A stretch of DNA of 64,000 bases from Athripsodes cinereus (lineage: Eukaryota; Arthropoda; Insecta; Trichoptera; Leptoceridae): contig OX388311.1 of assembly GCA_947579605.1 (NCBI GenBank), positions 31,374,951 through 31,438,950 on the forward strand. The letters are read 5' to 3'. Positions 1 to 12,100 of the stretch are shown piece after piece. Within the stretch, counting starts at the first letter, position 1. Each line of letters begins with the position of its first letter. Under the pieces are notes generated by a model, which made no database searches, was not told where the DNA came from, and was given only the letters and a program-made list of their open reading frames with translations. The position numbers were made by a program, and so were the translations under genes.

Positions 1-297
1 AAAAAGCACCTGACGATGCAAACTCAGATTCTCCCAAACTGGTTGGGTTGTGTGTTAATATGTGTGTACTCATTAGGAACACAAATAAACTTTTATCAAA
101 ACATTTAGTGCATTGTGTGCACTAATTTGCCAATAAAGTCTTAATTTTTCATTTATTTATTTATTGTTTACTGCACATTAATTGAAAAAAAAACATATAA
201 TGTGACATTATAAAATGCAATCAATATAATATAGAAGAGTAATTAATTGTAGAGGCACGATTTTTTTATTCAAGACAACAGTAAATTCTTATCTCAC

Positions 298-511
298 CTG
301 GGAACCATTCTTCAGTTGGATTCAAAAATTGGAATCCCTTCTGCTTCCCGATCAATTCATGACCTCCATCGGCAATGTGAAGAGCAGGAGTGCGTAGGAA
401 CTCCCATCCAATAGCAGTCTGCAGACCGTCCACGGTCACTCGAGTGTTCTCTTCGCAGAGGTTTGTTATGGGAGAACGGACGGATTGGGTTGCGTTGGTT
501 GTTATACCAGT
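298..511 (-). CDS. LIPT1: LIPT1 coding exon 3
   Basis: 71 codons plus one base, from a ttttag acceptor to a gtgaga donor. It begins TGITTNATQSVRSPITNL and ends FLNPTEEWFPG, matching the family pattern of G(I)xxNATxSVxSPVxNL followed by NPTDExxPG. Phase 1 at the donor means another exon must follow. One candidate acceptor lies at 39-40 with a possible exon from base 38 leftwards, but too little sequence remains to judge it. Confidence 0.9.
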
Positions 512-3500
512 CTAAAACAATAAACAGGTGAACAAAATAAGTAACATTTTTATAAGAAAGCAAAACTTATATCTGTATTTCTATTTATTACATCACGTCC
601 TCTCCACAAATGGAGTAACTAGAAGACTAACTGGGTGTGATTAGCATACAAGTTATTTATTGATGTTTGGTGGAAGTGTCCAGCACGCTGTACCTATACT
701 AGGTATCGCAGTGTATCTTTTACAAGACACCCTAAAACTTACAGAGGGAGATCTATTCTTCGCGAGGAACTCTGTGGGACGTATGAATGTTATAAAAGTA
801 AAAAAATGCATTCAAAGATGACGCTAAAACATTTCTAACAACCCAGCAAGGGAAACTACATGATGGTATGTGTTTGTGTGTGTGTATGTAGATGACTTGA
901 AATAATACAATTGACCCAGTTATAAAATCATATGCATATATATGCAAAGAGACAAGTTAGTGTTTATCGACATGTACATATTGATGATTTCAAATTATAA
1001 ATTAATGTATTGTATATACGTAGGGAATAAAATATACATAGATTCATCCAATGATTAGATTTTGATTTTGGATTCTAGCAAAGGAGACTCACTTGTTTCA
1101 GTAATTTAAAAAAGAAATATCTATGGTTTTTGTCGCTTCTTTACAATTGTAACCAGATATATAAAGAGTAAAGAAAAACACTGCAATGAATGAAATAAAT
1201 CACCAATATTAATTATGAACCGATCAACATTACAAATATTAAATAGATGTTAGGCAAAGAACACTCATTATAATATAATATGTTATACAGTGTTGCTAAT
1301 AAAACATAGAAGAAAAGATATACTTATAAAACAAAAAGAAAATATTTATGGTTTTTGTGGCTTTTGTCAATTGTTACCAGATATGTAAAGAGCGAAGAAA
1401 AACACTGCATTTTCTTATTAAATGAATCACCAAAATTAATTATGAATCAATCAACATTACAAATATTAAATAGACGCTAAGCGAAGGACACTAATTATTT
1501 AATATAATGTAAAGTATTTATAATATATAATGTTATATTGATATAACATTCATCGCAGCTACATGAGTAAGTCGTAATTACCCGATTATTAATGAAAATT
1601 CAAATCAAAATATTATATAAGTGACCCGGCAACAGTGTGCCCCAACATAATAATGTAATATATGTTATTTTGTAATACATTACGCACATGGCCACATGTT
1701 AACAACACATAGCTTCCAAAACATTACCATCGGTGGTTTCGTGAAACCTCTTATGTGCATTTGTCAAGACTTTACAGGAGATCAAAAAACTTTTTTGCTG
1801 GATGACACTTTCTATGTGTATGATTCGTTACGTGGAAAGTGTCATGGAACTTCTGCAGTACATTGAATTTCTGAGCGTGATTTGAGTTGCACGCATGTAA
1901 ACTACGACAGGCGATTCTTTCCACATTTAAAAAATGGGAGTTGTATGAAAATGTATAAAATCTTAAATCAGCGCATGGAAAAATATCGAGTTGAGCTATA
2001 TATAAATATCTGAGACATGTGATGAACAATAAATAATATTTAATTTTAATGTAGCACATTATTATATTTATATTAATACATAGTTACAATAAAAAGTCGT
2101 AAATGATAAGAAAACGGGGTCCTAAATATTGAACATACGCTGCCGAGTGTGATCACGCACATACCTCGTGGATACTAGTCTTTATCAGACAATAATATAA
2201 TATATTCTTAAAACGAGACAACTAAACGCTGAGATAACAACATTACTACATAGATATACATACAAACTACATATAATTATATGTAATAAATAAATAATAT
2301 TTTAATAAATTAATGTAAATTTTATGTTGGTTGGCATGAAAATTTACAGATTAAATACTATATAATATGCAATAAAAAAATATACACTCATTTATTACCG
2401 TATTTTATTGGTATTTATTTTGAACTCTGTACCTATTAATCAGAAATAAAATAGAGACGAATGTCTTACACTTAACAAAGAGAAACTAAAATTTCTCACC
2501 AGAGTACAAACAGGACACTGTAGACTCAAACATTTAAGTAGAATTGAATTAACAGACTTGTGTGGATTCTGCATGAATGAAACTATATCCTTTGCATCTA
2601 CTCACAGAATGTCAACCAATAATGCAAACAAGATTCAAAATAATTGGCACACACTTTCCTGATTAATAACAGATCAAAGGAACTAACTCATAGAAAATTT
2701 GAAATTTTTCAGGTTTTAAATTTGTGGGAAGACATCTAAGGACTAAATCCCACGATGGACCACACCTAGAAGTCGAGGTGGGCAGATTCATTAGATGATT
2801 GATTGTATTCAGAGATATTCATACTTCAGTACGCTAGAGTCTAGACCAATACCTACACATGAAGCTGTCACTGTGGTTTATAAAAGAGAATTTCAAAGTC
2901 TTCGATATGTCTCCTGATAGCTTAATTGGACAAAGCACTCTTCATGATAAGGATGGGTTGCGGGTTCCGTCCAGGGCACTACTAAATAAGGTGACTTTGT
3001 CTTTTCTTAATCCTATATGATAGTTTCATGTGTTAAATTTACATAATATGTACAATGGTTAATGAAAAAAACTCACGAAATATTTTGATAACATTTCAAA
3101 TAAAATGAGGCTGACATAAGTTCAGTGTGCCATGGAAAGACAGATGCTAGATATTTATTTATCACACAATAGCATACCACAAACATTATACTTACTCAAA
3201 CAAAATGTGATAATATATTGCCCTATTTATAAGTGAACATGTATTATCAATTTATATTATATCAGAAGCTCATAAAGGGAAAATAGCTAGCTATAAATAA
3301 TAGGAAAAAATACTTGGAAAACATTCAAAAATATAAATAAATAACAGTTAGTATCTGCTTTTGCCATAGAGAATAAATTTATCAAACAAATAAATACTAT
3401 ACTATGTCATAATAGGCATTAACTTAAGAGACAAAATAAGAAACAAAACATTTTGGATAAAGGCAAAGATTGTAGATATAATGATAGTCTCCAAGCTTAA

Positions 3501-6500
3501 AAGGCAATGGGCTGATCACACAGTTAAAAGAGAGGATGACAGATACCCAGGACCTTGGAGTAGAGAACGTGGAAGGAAATGAGAAGCATACTGAGATCCC
3601 AAAAAAGATTGGCAGGTGACATTATACAAGTGATAAGATGGAAGTGGATTTGTGTTCCTCGAAATTGAAAAACTTTTGAAGAAGCCTAAAAGAGATTATC
3701 GAACTATTTTTAAATAAGTTACGATCGTTTGATCATGTGGAAAGAATGAATGAGGACAGAATGACCAAGATATATTTGGCTGAGAAGAATGGTGCTGGAG
3801 ACGTGGACGTCCAAGGATCAAATGGCAAGATCGTTTAAATCAAATCCTACAAGACGGTCACGTATTGAGAACATTGAACAGGAGAGCATGCATGAGGAAT
3901 TGTATGACAGTGATGGAAGAGAAAGATGCATGCAAGGATAGAAAGAAGTGGCGCTCAATCCTTTCTGCCAACCCCGCGAGGGAAGCGGCGTGATGGTATG
4001 TATGTATGTATGAGTTGTTGAGTGTTCATTTTTATCAGGAGTTACACAAATCAATAAATAATGTAAAATAATACATTGATATTGCAAAATATATAAGCTG
4101 GATATGTATGTAAAGTAAGTACTAAACGAGATAAAGCAATTTAAAAAATGAGGTTAAAACACTCGTACACATGTAGGTATAACAAAGTCTTATCACAGGC
4201 CGCCTCGTCGCTAGACAATGTCTAAAGATAATACATACAGTGTACAGTACCACAACGGGGCGAATAAACAACAAGAGGCAATCAATCATAAATGTCTAGG
4301 AATATTATTACTGTGAAGTATTTGTTTATTATTTACTAATACCACTTGTCTGGTTCTTTTAAAGTTACATAATGACGTTATTTTTTTTTTTTTAATAAAA
4401 TTTAATAAATATATTTTGGTTTTTGTTATAAACCTAAATACAGCCTACACACTTTTCACTATATTGGTGTTTAGGTAGTGAAATTTCTTCTACTAGCTAC
4501 ATGTTTTGTTGTCGAGAGAGACGTGACGTGTGTTATGATAGTAGTATATATTTTAGTCACTGGATTATAAAACCAACAAAATTAAACTTTGAATTACTTT
4601 ACCAATTATCTAGAGTAATAACCTGTTTAAAAGATAATACAATTAGGATCTACAGAAACACTTGAAACTTATCACTGACACCATCATTATGCTCTCCTTA
4701 CAGAGTAGACAAAAGGTTTTGTACCCTGCATTTAAATTTTTATTCTTGGAAGTTGGTTAATTGGAGGATATAGCAATAAAGGGATAAAATCACCTTCAGT
4801 ACACTGAATTCAATTTGTATTAATAAAATCAAATAATCAATTTATATTGACAAATCAAATAAATAAAGTGATGATTTTTTGTTTTTGTCTATCTGTAACT
4901 CATACATCTTCCATACATGGGATGATCAACAGATTAACCATACAGAGTGAAGTCAAATGCCTGAAGACTTGTCACTAGAGTATTGAACATTTAATTGAAA
5001 AGTTTGCAGTACAAATCTCAATAGCAACAGAAAAATTATATTTATTGAGAGTGTATAAGGTGTATTTCACAATTTTTAAAATAAAATTGTTTATATGATA
5101 CAAAGAGGATGGACCTATATGTTCTTTACACCGGGTAAGATTGTTATTACCGCACTTATGCGAGATGGTGTGATGTTAAAGAATAAAATGAAAATTGTCT
5201 ACACTTACCTCATGTTTGGCCAGTGCTTGACTGAGGCTTGCCTTGTTGGCATTGACCAGAACTGTGCAGTGATGATAGGCCGAGGGACGTCCCAGTTTAG
5301 CTGCAGTTCCGGATATCTGCTGTTGGATGAATCGTTAAGGAAAAATATTGGACAAACAAGACAATAAATTAAATATCTATCGTTCAATGCCACGTCCCTA
5401 GAAAACTGTACACTCCTTGCTCACGGAACATTCAAATTATTTGTTATATGTACTGGATAATTTATTTAAATTAAAATGAATTATACGGAAGAGCCATATA
5501 GTTCTTAAACTATGTTTAACTAATCTTAATTAATAATACAACTGGAATACAATTGGAACTCACATAAAAGTCTCGCATTTCAATCAAATTTGTGACGGTT
5601 AAAAGTGCTTTCAAAATTTTATAATAGTTAAATAAAAATAAAAGGCACCCTTGAGACGGTCTAGGGACTGTTAAACGGCGTCAAAATAAAATCATCCAGA
5701 ATCATCATCATCATCATTAACAGGAAAAGTCTATAGGCATAGGTAATTATTTTTTGACACAAAACTGCAAACATAATAAATAAAATATTACAAAACACTG
5801 TTTTACTTCCACTTTACTTCATTCAAATGTCAGAATGTTTTCGAACACTACCTGTTCATTATAATAATTATGTCATTGATAATAAATGTGTTCGAAAACG
5901 TTCCGACATTTAAATGAAGTAAAGTGGAAGAAAAACAGTGTTTTGTAATATTTTATTTTATTATTTTATAAAATGTCGTTTCACAAGGTATCTCTTGATA
6001 ATTTCGAAAATTTATAATAAATAATACAAATTTCAGGAAAATATAAAGTGGTTCAAAAGATTGAGTAATAATTAATTTAAGTTTAATTTTGTATGTTAGA
6101 AACAGAGTTTAAAATAAACCACATTGGATTTGGCATAGCGTGGATAAACATTACAAAAATAAAACTAGTTTGTTAACAGAAATAATCACAATGACTTTTA
6201 GTAGCTATTCTAGTTTTGATATTTAAAAAGTGTGAATTTAGATTGGAAAAAAGCTTGGACGACAACTGCTACCACTACATTAACTTGTATTGTGGTAGGC
6301 AAATGAACTTGATTCTAATATTCCTGGCACAGGAGAGATGATGGTCCTAACTGGGTCATGTTCTGAGAATGCCTAATGATAGTTGGCCAAAAAGAGCACT
6401 GTTTTTCCTACCAAGTCTACCAAGTAAATTAAAATTGATTTGAACTTGTCACCGAGCGCATCTATTGTAAACTTCAATCCAATCTTTGATGGAAAATTGT

Positions 6501-7171
6501 GTACTTTTAGCTTCTAACATTTAGTAAATACAAAGAACCTAAGACATAGTTTCTTAATTACATGGCAAATATAAAAAGTCTAGTCTCGCCGCTGCTAAAT
6601 CATTGATTTATTTATAAAAGGATACTTTATATTTCTGCTGCACCACAATGTCCTGTCTCTCATTAATCTCACTTCTCAGACTGTATTCCCTGAACAGGGC
6701 TCTAGTGATCAACTCCAAATTATACTTTCTATTGTAATTGTCTTTAGTGGAGAAGAATGTCAAATTAACATTCCCTCTGTCATGATACACAGTACCACCT
6801 CCACTGTTTCTTCTAGCCAATGGAATACCTTGTTCCGTCAAATATGGAATATTCGCTTCCAGCCATGGATTCTGATGTCTTCCAATTACAACACACGGAT
6901 CATTTCTCCAGACCATCAAGATATGATGATTATCAAATTTATAATTCTTATAAATCCAATCTTCCAAAGCCAAGTTTGTAAATATATCGGTCGACTGTGA
7001 TATGAAAACAGATTTCTTGATTTCTTCTTCCTTGTAAACCTTCTTGTCTTCCGTCTTTACTGCCGAGAATGTCCTCGAAACAAATGTCAATGAAGACACT
7101 TTTCCCCTCTTTGCCAATCCTCCCAACAGACACGACATGTTCATCAAATTCTTCTGCATAAATTGAGCCAT
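298..7171 (-). CDS. LIPT1: Lipoyltransferase 1, mitochondrial (three exons, 3' end off window)
   Basis: This gene encodes the mitochondrial lipoyl(amido)transferase of the LplA/LipB fold, which passes lipoyl groups to E2 subunits of 2-oxoacid dehydrogenases. Coding exons on the minus strand are 7171-6626, 5316-5209 and 511-298. All have gt/ag borders and consistent phase (0, 0, 1). The N-terminal ~40 residues are Lys/Arg-rich with no acidic residue before position 41, as expected for a mitochondrial presequence. The lipoate-binding signature RRNSGGGTVYHD is at residues 120-131, and the conserved lysine of ISGTAAKLGR is K189. The start is chosen because an in-frame TAA lies 24 nt upstream and the context is gcgaaaATGG. 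289 complete codons are visible, against about 373 aa in human LIPT1, so the C-terminal accessory part must lie left of base 1 (or begin near base 38). No frame damage is seen. Confidence 0.92.
1109..1512. repeat. Diverged direct duplication, period about 225 bp
   Basis: A stretch starting with a tatggtttttgt motif near 1122 recurs near 1347. Both are followed in the same order by ccagatat, gaaaaacactgca, aatcacca, atcaacattacaaatatta and aatataat blocks. The two halves differ by scattered substitutions and small indels, so the duplication is old. Confidence 0.75.
2465..2680 (+). mobile_element. LINE C-terminal relic (R1/jockey-type RNase H tail region)
   Basis: The plus strand reads FLTRVQTGHCRLKHLSRIEL then TDLCGFCMNE before frameshifts. 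This resembles the C-terminal zinc-knuckle region that ends ORF2 in several arthropod LINEs. It is a short, broken remnant inside LIPT1 intron 2. Confidence 0.5.
3415..3700 (+). mobile_element. RTE-like LINE relic, degenerate
   Basis: Fragments such as ...[20 protein letters not shown] and VKREDDRYPGPW match, in order, the C-terminal region seen intact at 28075-28434 and 47679-48310 (LGISLRDKIRNE, KLKWQWAGH, RREDGRWT). Stops and frameshifts break it throughout. Confidence 0.65.
3720..4012 (+). mobile_element. LINE 3' end with (tatg)n tail
   Basis: The plus strand encodes HVERMNEDRMTKIYLAEKNG and, after a shift, RRGRPRIKWQDRLNQILQDG, then ...CKDRKKWRSILSANPAR. It stops in a (gtat)n run at 3995-4012. 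The fragment at 48963-49289 on the minus strand is the same family (HVERMNEIRMTKRIYLSERK). An open frame on the opposite strand (3818-4087) is a shadow of this relic. Confidence 0.7.
4405..4465 (-). repeat. SINE tail fragment
   Basis: Matches the 3' tail shared by the SINE copies at 13080, 23191, 30855 and 32575 (a ggtttttgttataaacc hairpin followed by aaatacagcct and cacttttcac). The tRNA-like head is absent. Confidence 0.5.
5209..5316 (-). CDS. LIPT1: LIPT1 coding exon 2
   Basis: Exactly 36 codons between ag (5317-5318) and a gtaagt donor (5208-5203). The translation starts ISGTAAKLGRPSAYHHCTVL and ends ALAKHE. It carries the conserved active-site lysine and the HHCTVL strand of lipoate-protein ligases. 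The longer open frame over this region on the same strand is in a different frame and is a shadow. Confidence 0.93.
5774..5965. mobile_element. Foldback MITE-like element (about 70-bp arms)
   Basis: Left arm: aaaatattacaaaacactg, ttttacttccactttacttc, then aaatgtcagaatgttttcg. The right arm (about 5889-5965) repeats these blocks in reverse complement with one or two mismatches. The spacer is about 50 bp. The arms are A+T-rich at their outer ends. No ORF. It is a non-autonomous inverted-repeat element or a hairpin-forming insertion. Confidence 0.75.
6330..6420 (+). mobile_element. LINE relic
   Basis: Reads LGHVLRMPNDSWPKRALFFL, a typical GHVxRMPxxxxPK stretch from a LINE C-terminus. A second diverged copy of the same DNA lies at 35150-35215 (gcctaatgatagttggc is shared). 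It lies in LIPT1 intron 1, opposite to the gene. Confidence 0.5.
6626..7171 (-). CDS. LIPT1: LIPT1 coding exon 1
   Basis: 182 codons, from the start ATG to ...DIVVQQKYK, ending at a gtatcc donor (phase 0). It holds the presequence, the NLALEDWIY helix and the lipoate-binding loop. The open frame reads five more codons into the intron, but the family continues with ISGTAAKLGR, which is found at the start of the next exon. Confidence 0.92.
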
Positions 7172-7329
7172 TTTCGCTTGAGTTGATATGAATTACTTTG
7201 AGTCTATAATTTTATGCGAAATGTGTCAATATTTAATAATAATACGAGATTTCAGTCTACAACAATGTTGTTAAAAGTAATTGTTAAATTTAATTAATTA
7301 AAAGGTCCTTAAAACACACTTAAACAAAC
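7172..7329. promoter_or_regulatory. LIPT1 upstream region
   Basis: 158 bp separate the LIPT1 start codon from the stop of the putative upstream exon on the same strand. The LIPT1 core promoter and 5' UTR probably lie here. No clear TATA or initiator motif is assigned. Confidence 0.35.
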
Positions 7330-7520
7330 TTATAATTTAACAGTGGTAGTGAAAACATGTATTAGCATCTGTGTCTGCTGAGGAGAGGGAGATGAGATAT
7401 TCGTGAAGGGCGATTGTCTGATGTAACCACTTCCAAGTCTGGTGAAGGGAATTAATTCTATATCTGATTCCCAGACAGTCTCGACAGTCTCTTGGCATTC
7501 CTTCTCGCATCGGCACCGGG
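7330..7520 (-). CDS. Possible terminal exon of an unrecognised small gene
   Basis: I do not recognise this. An open frame on the minus strand runs from a good acceptor (ttttatttag at about 7521-7530) to TAA at 7330-7332. It encodes about 63 residues that start ARCRCEKECQETVETVWESD and end VFTTTVKL. Its middle is polar, with a SPSPQQTQ stretch. Base composition is much less A+T-rich than the flanks, which is typical of exons here. It ends 158 bp upstream of the LIPT1 start. If it is an exon starting at 7520, the frame needs one base from the previous exon. A weaker acceptor (gcgag at about 7498-7502) would give phase 0. It could also be non-coding sequence. Confidence 0.35.
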
Positions 7521-7727
7521 CTAAATAAAAAGTCACAAACGTTTAATAAAAACACAAAGCGCAACTTGTTGTTTTAAAATAAAGAAATCAAGTTATTATT
7601 ATATCACACACTAAAAATACAAAGGCAAGTAGTTAGAGCTAAGAACACTACTGGCAGAGAAGCACTAATGTATGATAATATGCTGTGCGATTGGAAAAGA
7701 ACAGAAGTAGAGTGAGGCGAATACCTT

Positions 7728-7871
7728 AGTGCATCCCATTTTATTAGTTATGTCGCGCTGTTGATAAGGAGCAACTAGAGAGATAAGAGCGTGTACTGTA
7801 GGGGGCTCAGGGGGGCACGGATACGCGGAGCAGAGGGCAAGGAAGTTCAAACAGTGTGCTACTCGTGACAT
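7728..7871 (-). other. Possible first exon / GC-rich start region for the 7330-7520 exon
   Basis: On the minus strand this GC-richer patch ends with ATGGGATGCACTAAG followed by gtattc, giving MGCTK at a plausible splice donor. Met-Gly-Cys is the form of an N-myristoylation/palmitoylation start. An in-frame ATG also lies near 7871. Joining AAG to the strong acceptor at 7520 gives a stop after about 20 codons. Joining to the weaker acceptor keeps the long frame (MGCTK then KECQETVETV). The exon structure is therefore unresolved. Confidence 0.25.
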
Positions 7872-9037
7872 GTAACACTCTCTGATAAAATGTTACACTT
7901 GGTATCTATGCAGTGATGCGGTAACCACACTAAATACAATCTGAACTACATTGTTCAGTTTTAATTAAGTTTGAAATATTCACAAAAATAATAGTTTTAG
8001 TACAAAATTAAAATTTAGGACAAAATTGGAACCAATGACATTTGTTATGACACAATATCTATGACGTTTATTTTAGGGATGTGCAGAAATCATTTTAATG
8101 ATTTACTTCTATCAAAGTAATTTTATTTAAAAAATTAAAAAATATATACACAAAACACAGAAACAGTATATTACAATATCTGTGCAGCCATTTGCAGCAG
8201 CCTCATATGTTATATTACAAAAGTTCTACACATGAAGTTGAGAGCTTTAATTTTCTGGTGGAATTAAATGCTTCGTATTTTGACTGAAAAGCAAAATATC
8301 GCTAACTTGGGATGACATCAAAAAGTTGTCAGTTTTCAAAAAAAATATGAAGCGATATACGTATTTGTTTAAATTTATTTTAAACAAATTATGCGCAACA
8401 GATACGATAAAATATTTATCATTTTCTTGAACTTCCAATATTTTTAATAGTTCGAGCACTTACATTAATTACCTAATCATCTCATAACGAATAAATGAAA
8501 ACAATATTTTGTACATTTTATAGCACAATTTTATACATATCATTCTGTAATACATTACAAATTCAGATAAATAAATATTTTGCAAATTAAAAAATATTAT
8601 TATTTTGTTTCAGTATATCCTTGTTCTTTGATGAGATAAAAGCGTGTGTAATGCTTTTGATATAAAAATATAACAAAATTACACGACCACGACCTAAATT
8701 ACATTTCTTTTTGGAGATAAAACAAGAGTGATAATAAACGAATTATAATATATTATAGATACCTACTAAGTCGCAAAATCTTGATAATTGCAATCTCTAG
8801 TAGTCGGTAAAGTAGATTTCCTTTCAAAATATTTTCAGGACGTCTGTCAAATCAGAAAGGGGCAAATTGTGGAAGAATTAGGTGCTTTTACCAAGTTTAT
8901 ATCCCTTTAACTTGAAGTAAACAAAAAACCTTGACTTTATTAGCAATATAATATAATCGTGAAAGTAAAGTTATTGTGTTGGGTATTTGACGGAGGTTAT
9001 TACAATATCTTGAAGCTGTTACTTTCACATTTGTACA
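7872..9037. other. Upstream region of the PTPS gene
   Basis: 1.2 kb of mostly A+T-rich DNA between the putative small gene and the pterin synthase start. It should contain the PTPS promoter and 5' UTR. I see no repeat or recognisable element in it. Confidence 0.5.
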
Positions 9038-9105
9038 ATGCCATCTCGTCCCATCATATCTTTGACACGGAGAGAAACTTTCAGCGCTTGTCACCGACTC
9101 CACAG
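9038..9105 (+). CDS. PTS: PTPS coding exon 1
   Basis: 22 codons plus two bases: [20 protein letters not shown] then LH and the first two bases of Ser, up to a gtaggc donor. It is too short for ordinary ORF calling. The reading frame differs from the longer open frame crossing it (8959-9153), which is a shadow. Confidence 0.9.
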
Positions 9106-12100
9106 GTAGGCATCATTTTGTTATTAGCTCCACATTCATGTTCCTTAACCTGAAGTGGGGATTATTTCCTACTACTTTTTTCGCCCAAAAAGTTCCCATA
9201 CAATACTGTTTAGCCACATCGCTTCCAAACTGGTCTGAGTAATTAATAATTATTTTATTTTATTCCATCACGGCATCTCCCGCAACTGGGACAACTAGGG
9301 GAATTACTGCATGTAATAAACATACAGATTGTCCTAGCTGTCTTTTGCATACCATGAAAAATTAAGACATTTAGGATGGGCGGCAAACCTAATCGTTGAA
9401 TTTAAGATTTCTTTTGACCTGCGTTTTACATGACAATTGAAAACTTAAAAAAAAGTGGGAGATCAGTTCTTTGCTGTGTTCTCCACAGAATATAATATTT
9501 TACTCCTTAAATTGTCTCCAAGTCAGTGAATTTTAGGCTTCTATAAGCAACCAAATGTTATTTTATTCCAATATTTGATTTATTTTTATTTATTTATTTT
9601 CTTCGACCTCCATAGGCTCCGCAATGGGCACTTGGGGGTGTGATTAAAGTTGTTTTTATAAGTGAAAACATTTAAATGTTGTATCAAAGTCTCGCTTGCT
9701 CATTATTACCTCCAAATCCGTTTATGAGGTGCTCAGTGAACTCTTTAATGTCATACAAATGTTTAATTAGTAGATAAATTCTAATTTACTCAATATTTTG
9801 TTTACCAATTGGTGATTAGAGCTTAATTAATTATAAGTTTTATTAATCTTGAATACCAATTGCACTCTCAATAATTTTGTTTACATCAAGTGTGATTTTT
9901 TTCTACCTGATGTTGCTTATGAAAACTGACTATTTTTTATTTATTTATTAAACTTTATACAGCTTTACATAAGAATACATTACAATAAAGAAAAATTAAC
10001 TTTATGCCTCGATATTTATACTATCAATCATACTTCATAAATACTCTGATACTCCATAAATATACACACAAACAAATATATCAACTATACTTCATATATA
10101 TGTATAAATAATAGTGATGTAACGAATGTATGATTTTGGATATTCGCGAATATTGACGCGGTAAAAGTTCCGGATACTTACCCGGTACATTGTAGAAAAA
10201 GGTACTGCTAGAAAATATTCTTTAAGAAAGCCAAGGAGTTTAGAAATATTTTAAATTCCTATACCATTTTGAAAATTCTGTGGCGGGGGGTAGAAATTTT
10301 AATGTTTGAGCAATTGTAGAAATTTAAGCAAGTCAATATTCGCTTTTCGCATTCGCGAATGTTAGCAACAAATATTCGCATTCATAATTTTTGGACAAAC
10401 GTTTGCAAATATTCCTATTTGGATGCTTTTGAACCTTCATCTTTGGGAATGCCAACATTCGGCACATTTGATCGATATCCAATAATTTTGAGCATTCTTT
10501 TTGCACATCATCATTAAATAACAATTAAAATGCACGGACGTTATGCAGTGGTGAAGATTATTATTATGTAGTAATTTCTACCATCTTACCACGTCATATT
10601 GATGTATAATTTAATTATAATTCTTTCTATTTTATTATTTTTTGTAGCACCCATCTGAGTGACGAAGAGAACAAACAAATCTATGGAAAATGCAATAACC
10701 CAAATGGACATGGACACAATTACGTAGGTATGTATCATAGTCATATTCGTTGAGTACAATATTTTTTACATTCATCTTCTTTTTGAAATGATTAATAAGG
10801 ATTTGGAGTAGGTCAGCCGTGGGAGACATTGAACTTGGGATCTGTCTATTGGATGTCATAATTACTACCAAAATTATTTTATCAAAGCATATGCATATGG
10901 AATGGACCAGCATCCGAAGTGTGGAGGAGCTGTTCCGAGCGGCACAGGACAGGGTCAGGTTTGCCGAGGTGATCGCCAACGTTGGGGGGACCCGACAGGG
11001 CACTTAAAGAAGAAGATATGCATATTTATTTATTTACATCTTCAACAGGGATACAAACAGTAATATTATAAATAATGTCGATCAGAATAATACAAAACCA
11101 TAAGTGGACCAGCAAAGTCCCCTATTATTACCAGTATGCTAATTACAATCATTTTCGATGCACAATAGAGCCGAGTATGTGGAATTCACAACAATCAGGG
11201 TTATTAAAAAAAAATCATATATAAATGTTACCAGTTGAATATGATGAGGTTTGTCCTCTAGTCCTGAGTGTGAATGGGGCTCACAATGCCAAACAGTGAA
11301 ATATATTGTGGAATGTTCTCTGTATGGCTTTGAGTTTGATTTGGGAGACCTACATGAGGTGATGAGCAACACAGCCAACTGGCTGAGAAAGTTACCATTG
11401 AATCTATAGGGTGAGAATGTCAAATGCATTAAAAAAAGCACGAAAATCATTTTTCGGAACTTGCACCAGATTCAATTCAAACACAGTCGGAGTCTTACAT
11501 AACAATATAAGACACAATTATAAAAAGAGTATATCACATCAGTGAAAAACACAACATAATTCAGTTTAAACATATTATGAGAAACATTGACATATAAAAC
11601 AATGTCAATTCAAATATTGCGCAAATAATGGATATAAACTGTTTTTTCAAGTAATCAAATGAACATTACATTCTTATCTTGAATTACCAATAATAAACTT
11701 TCAATTTCTGTACCTATTTGAACCTTTTACAGTGTTGACGTAATGCTAAATGAGACTGTTCACCCTATTCGGCATTGAGCAATTTATTTATTATTATTAT
11801 TCATTTTTATATAACGTCGTTGCATATTCAAAAAGAGACATGTGTGCACATTTTTATTTGGGCATACTCTTTTAAAACTATTCATTAAGGCATTAAAATT
11901 GTAGTTTAGACGTTTTATTGGCATATTATTCTTTGAGTATTGAATTTTAATATTTGACTTTATAAAATGGTTATGATGTCATTATAAGCAGTTTATTCTA
12001 GAAATGTCAAAACATTTACAAATTCACATGTCCCTTTTTGAATATGCAACGACGATAATGTTTACTCTAATGTGAAGCTATTTTGGGCCTTTTACACTCG

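Larger units (their letters stand above)
512..5208 (-). other. LIPT1 intron 2 with retroelement relics
   Basis: 4.7 kb intron. It contains a diverged direct duplication (1109-1512), a LINE C-terminal relic (2465-2680), an RTE-like relic (3415-3700), a LINE 3' end with a (tatg)n tail (3720-4012) and a SINE tail fragment (4405-4465). The rest is A+T-rich sequence in which I see nothing. Confidence 0.8.
5317..6625 (-). other. LIPT1 intron 1
   Basis: 1.3 kb intron. It contains a near-perfect foldback element (5774-5965) and a LINE relic around 6330-6420. The remainder is A+T-rich and unremarkable. Confidence 0.85.

Noticed and set aside
1..38. LIPT1 exon 4
   Set aside because: An acceptor-like ccag at 39-42 gives an open in-phase stretch of 12 codons, but the peptide does not clearly match the family and the window ends, so it is not annotated as an exon.
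5095..5367. 90-codon plus-strand frame
   Set aside because: It overlaps LIPT1 exon 2 in antisense. The exon on the minus strand explains the unusual openness.
8959..9153. 64-codon plus-strand frame across the PTPS start
   Set aside because: It is out of frame with the zinc-ligand motif SACHRLHS. The short exon 9038-9105 in another frame is the real coding part.
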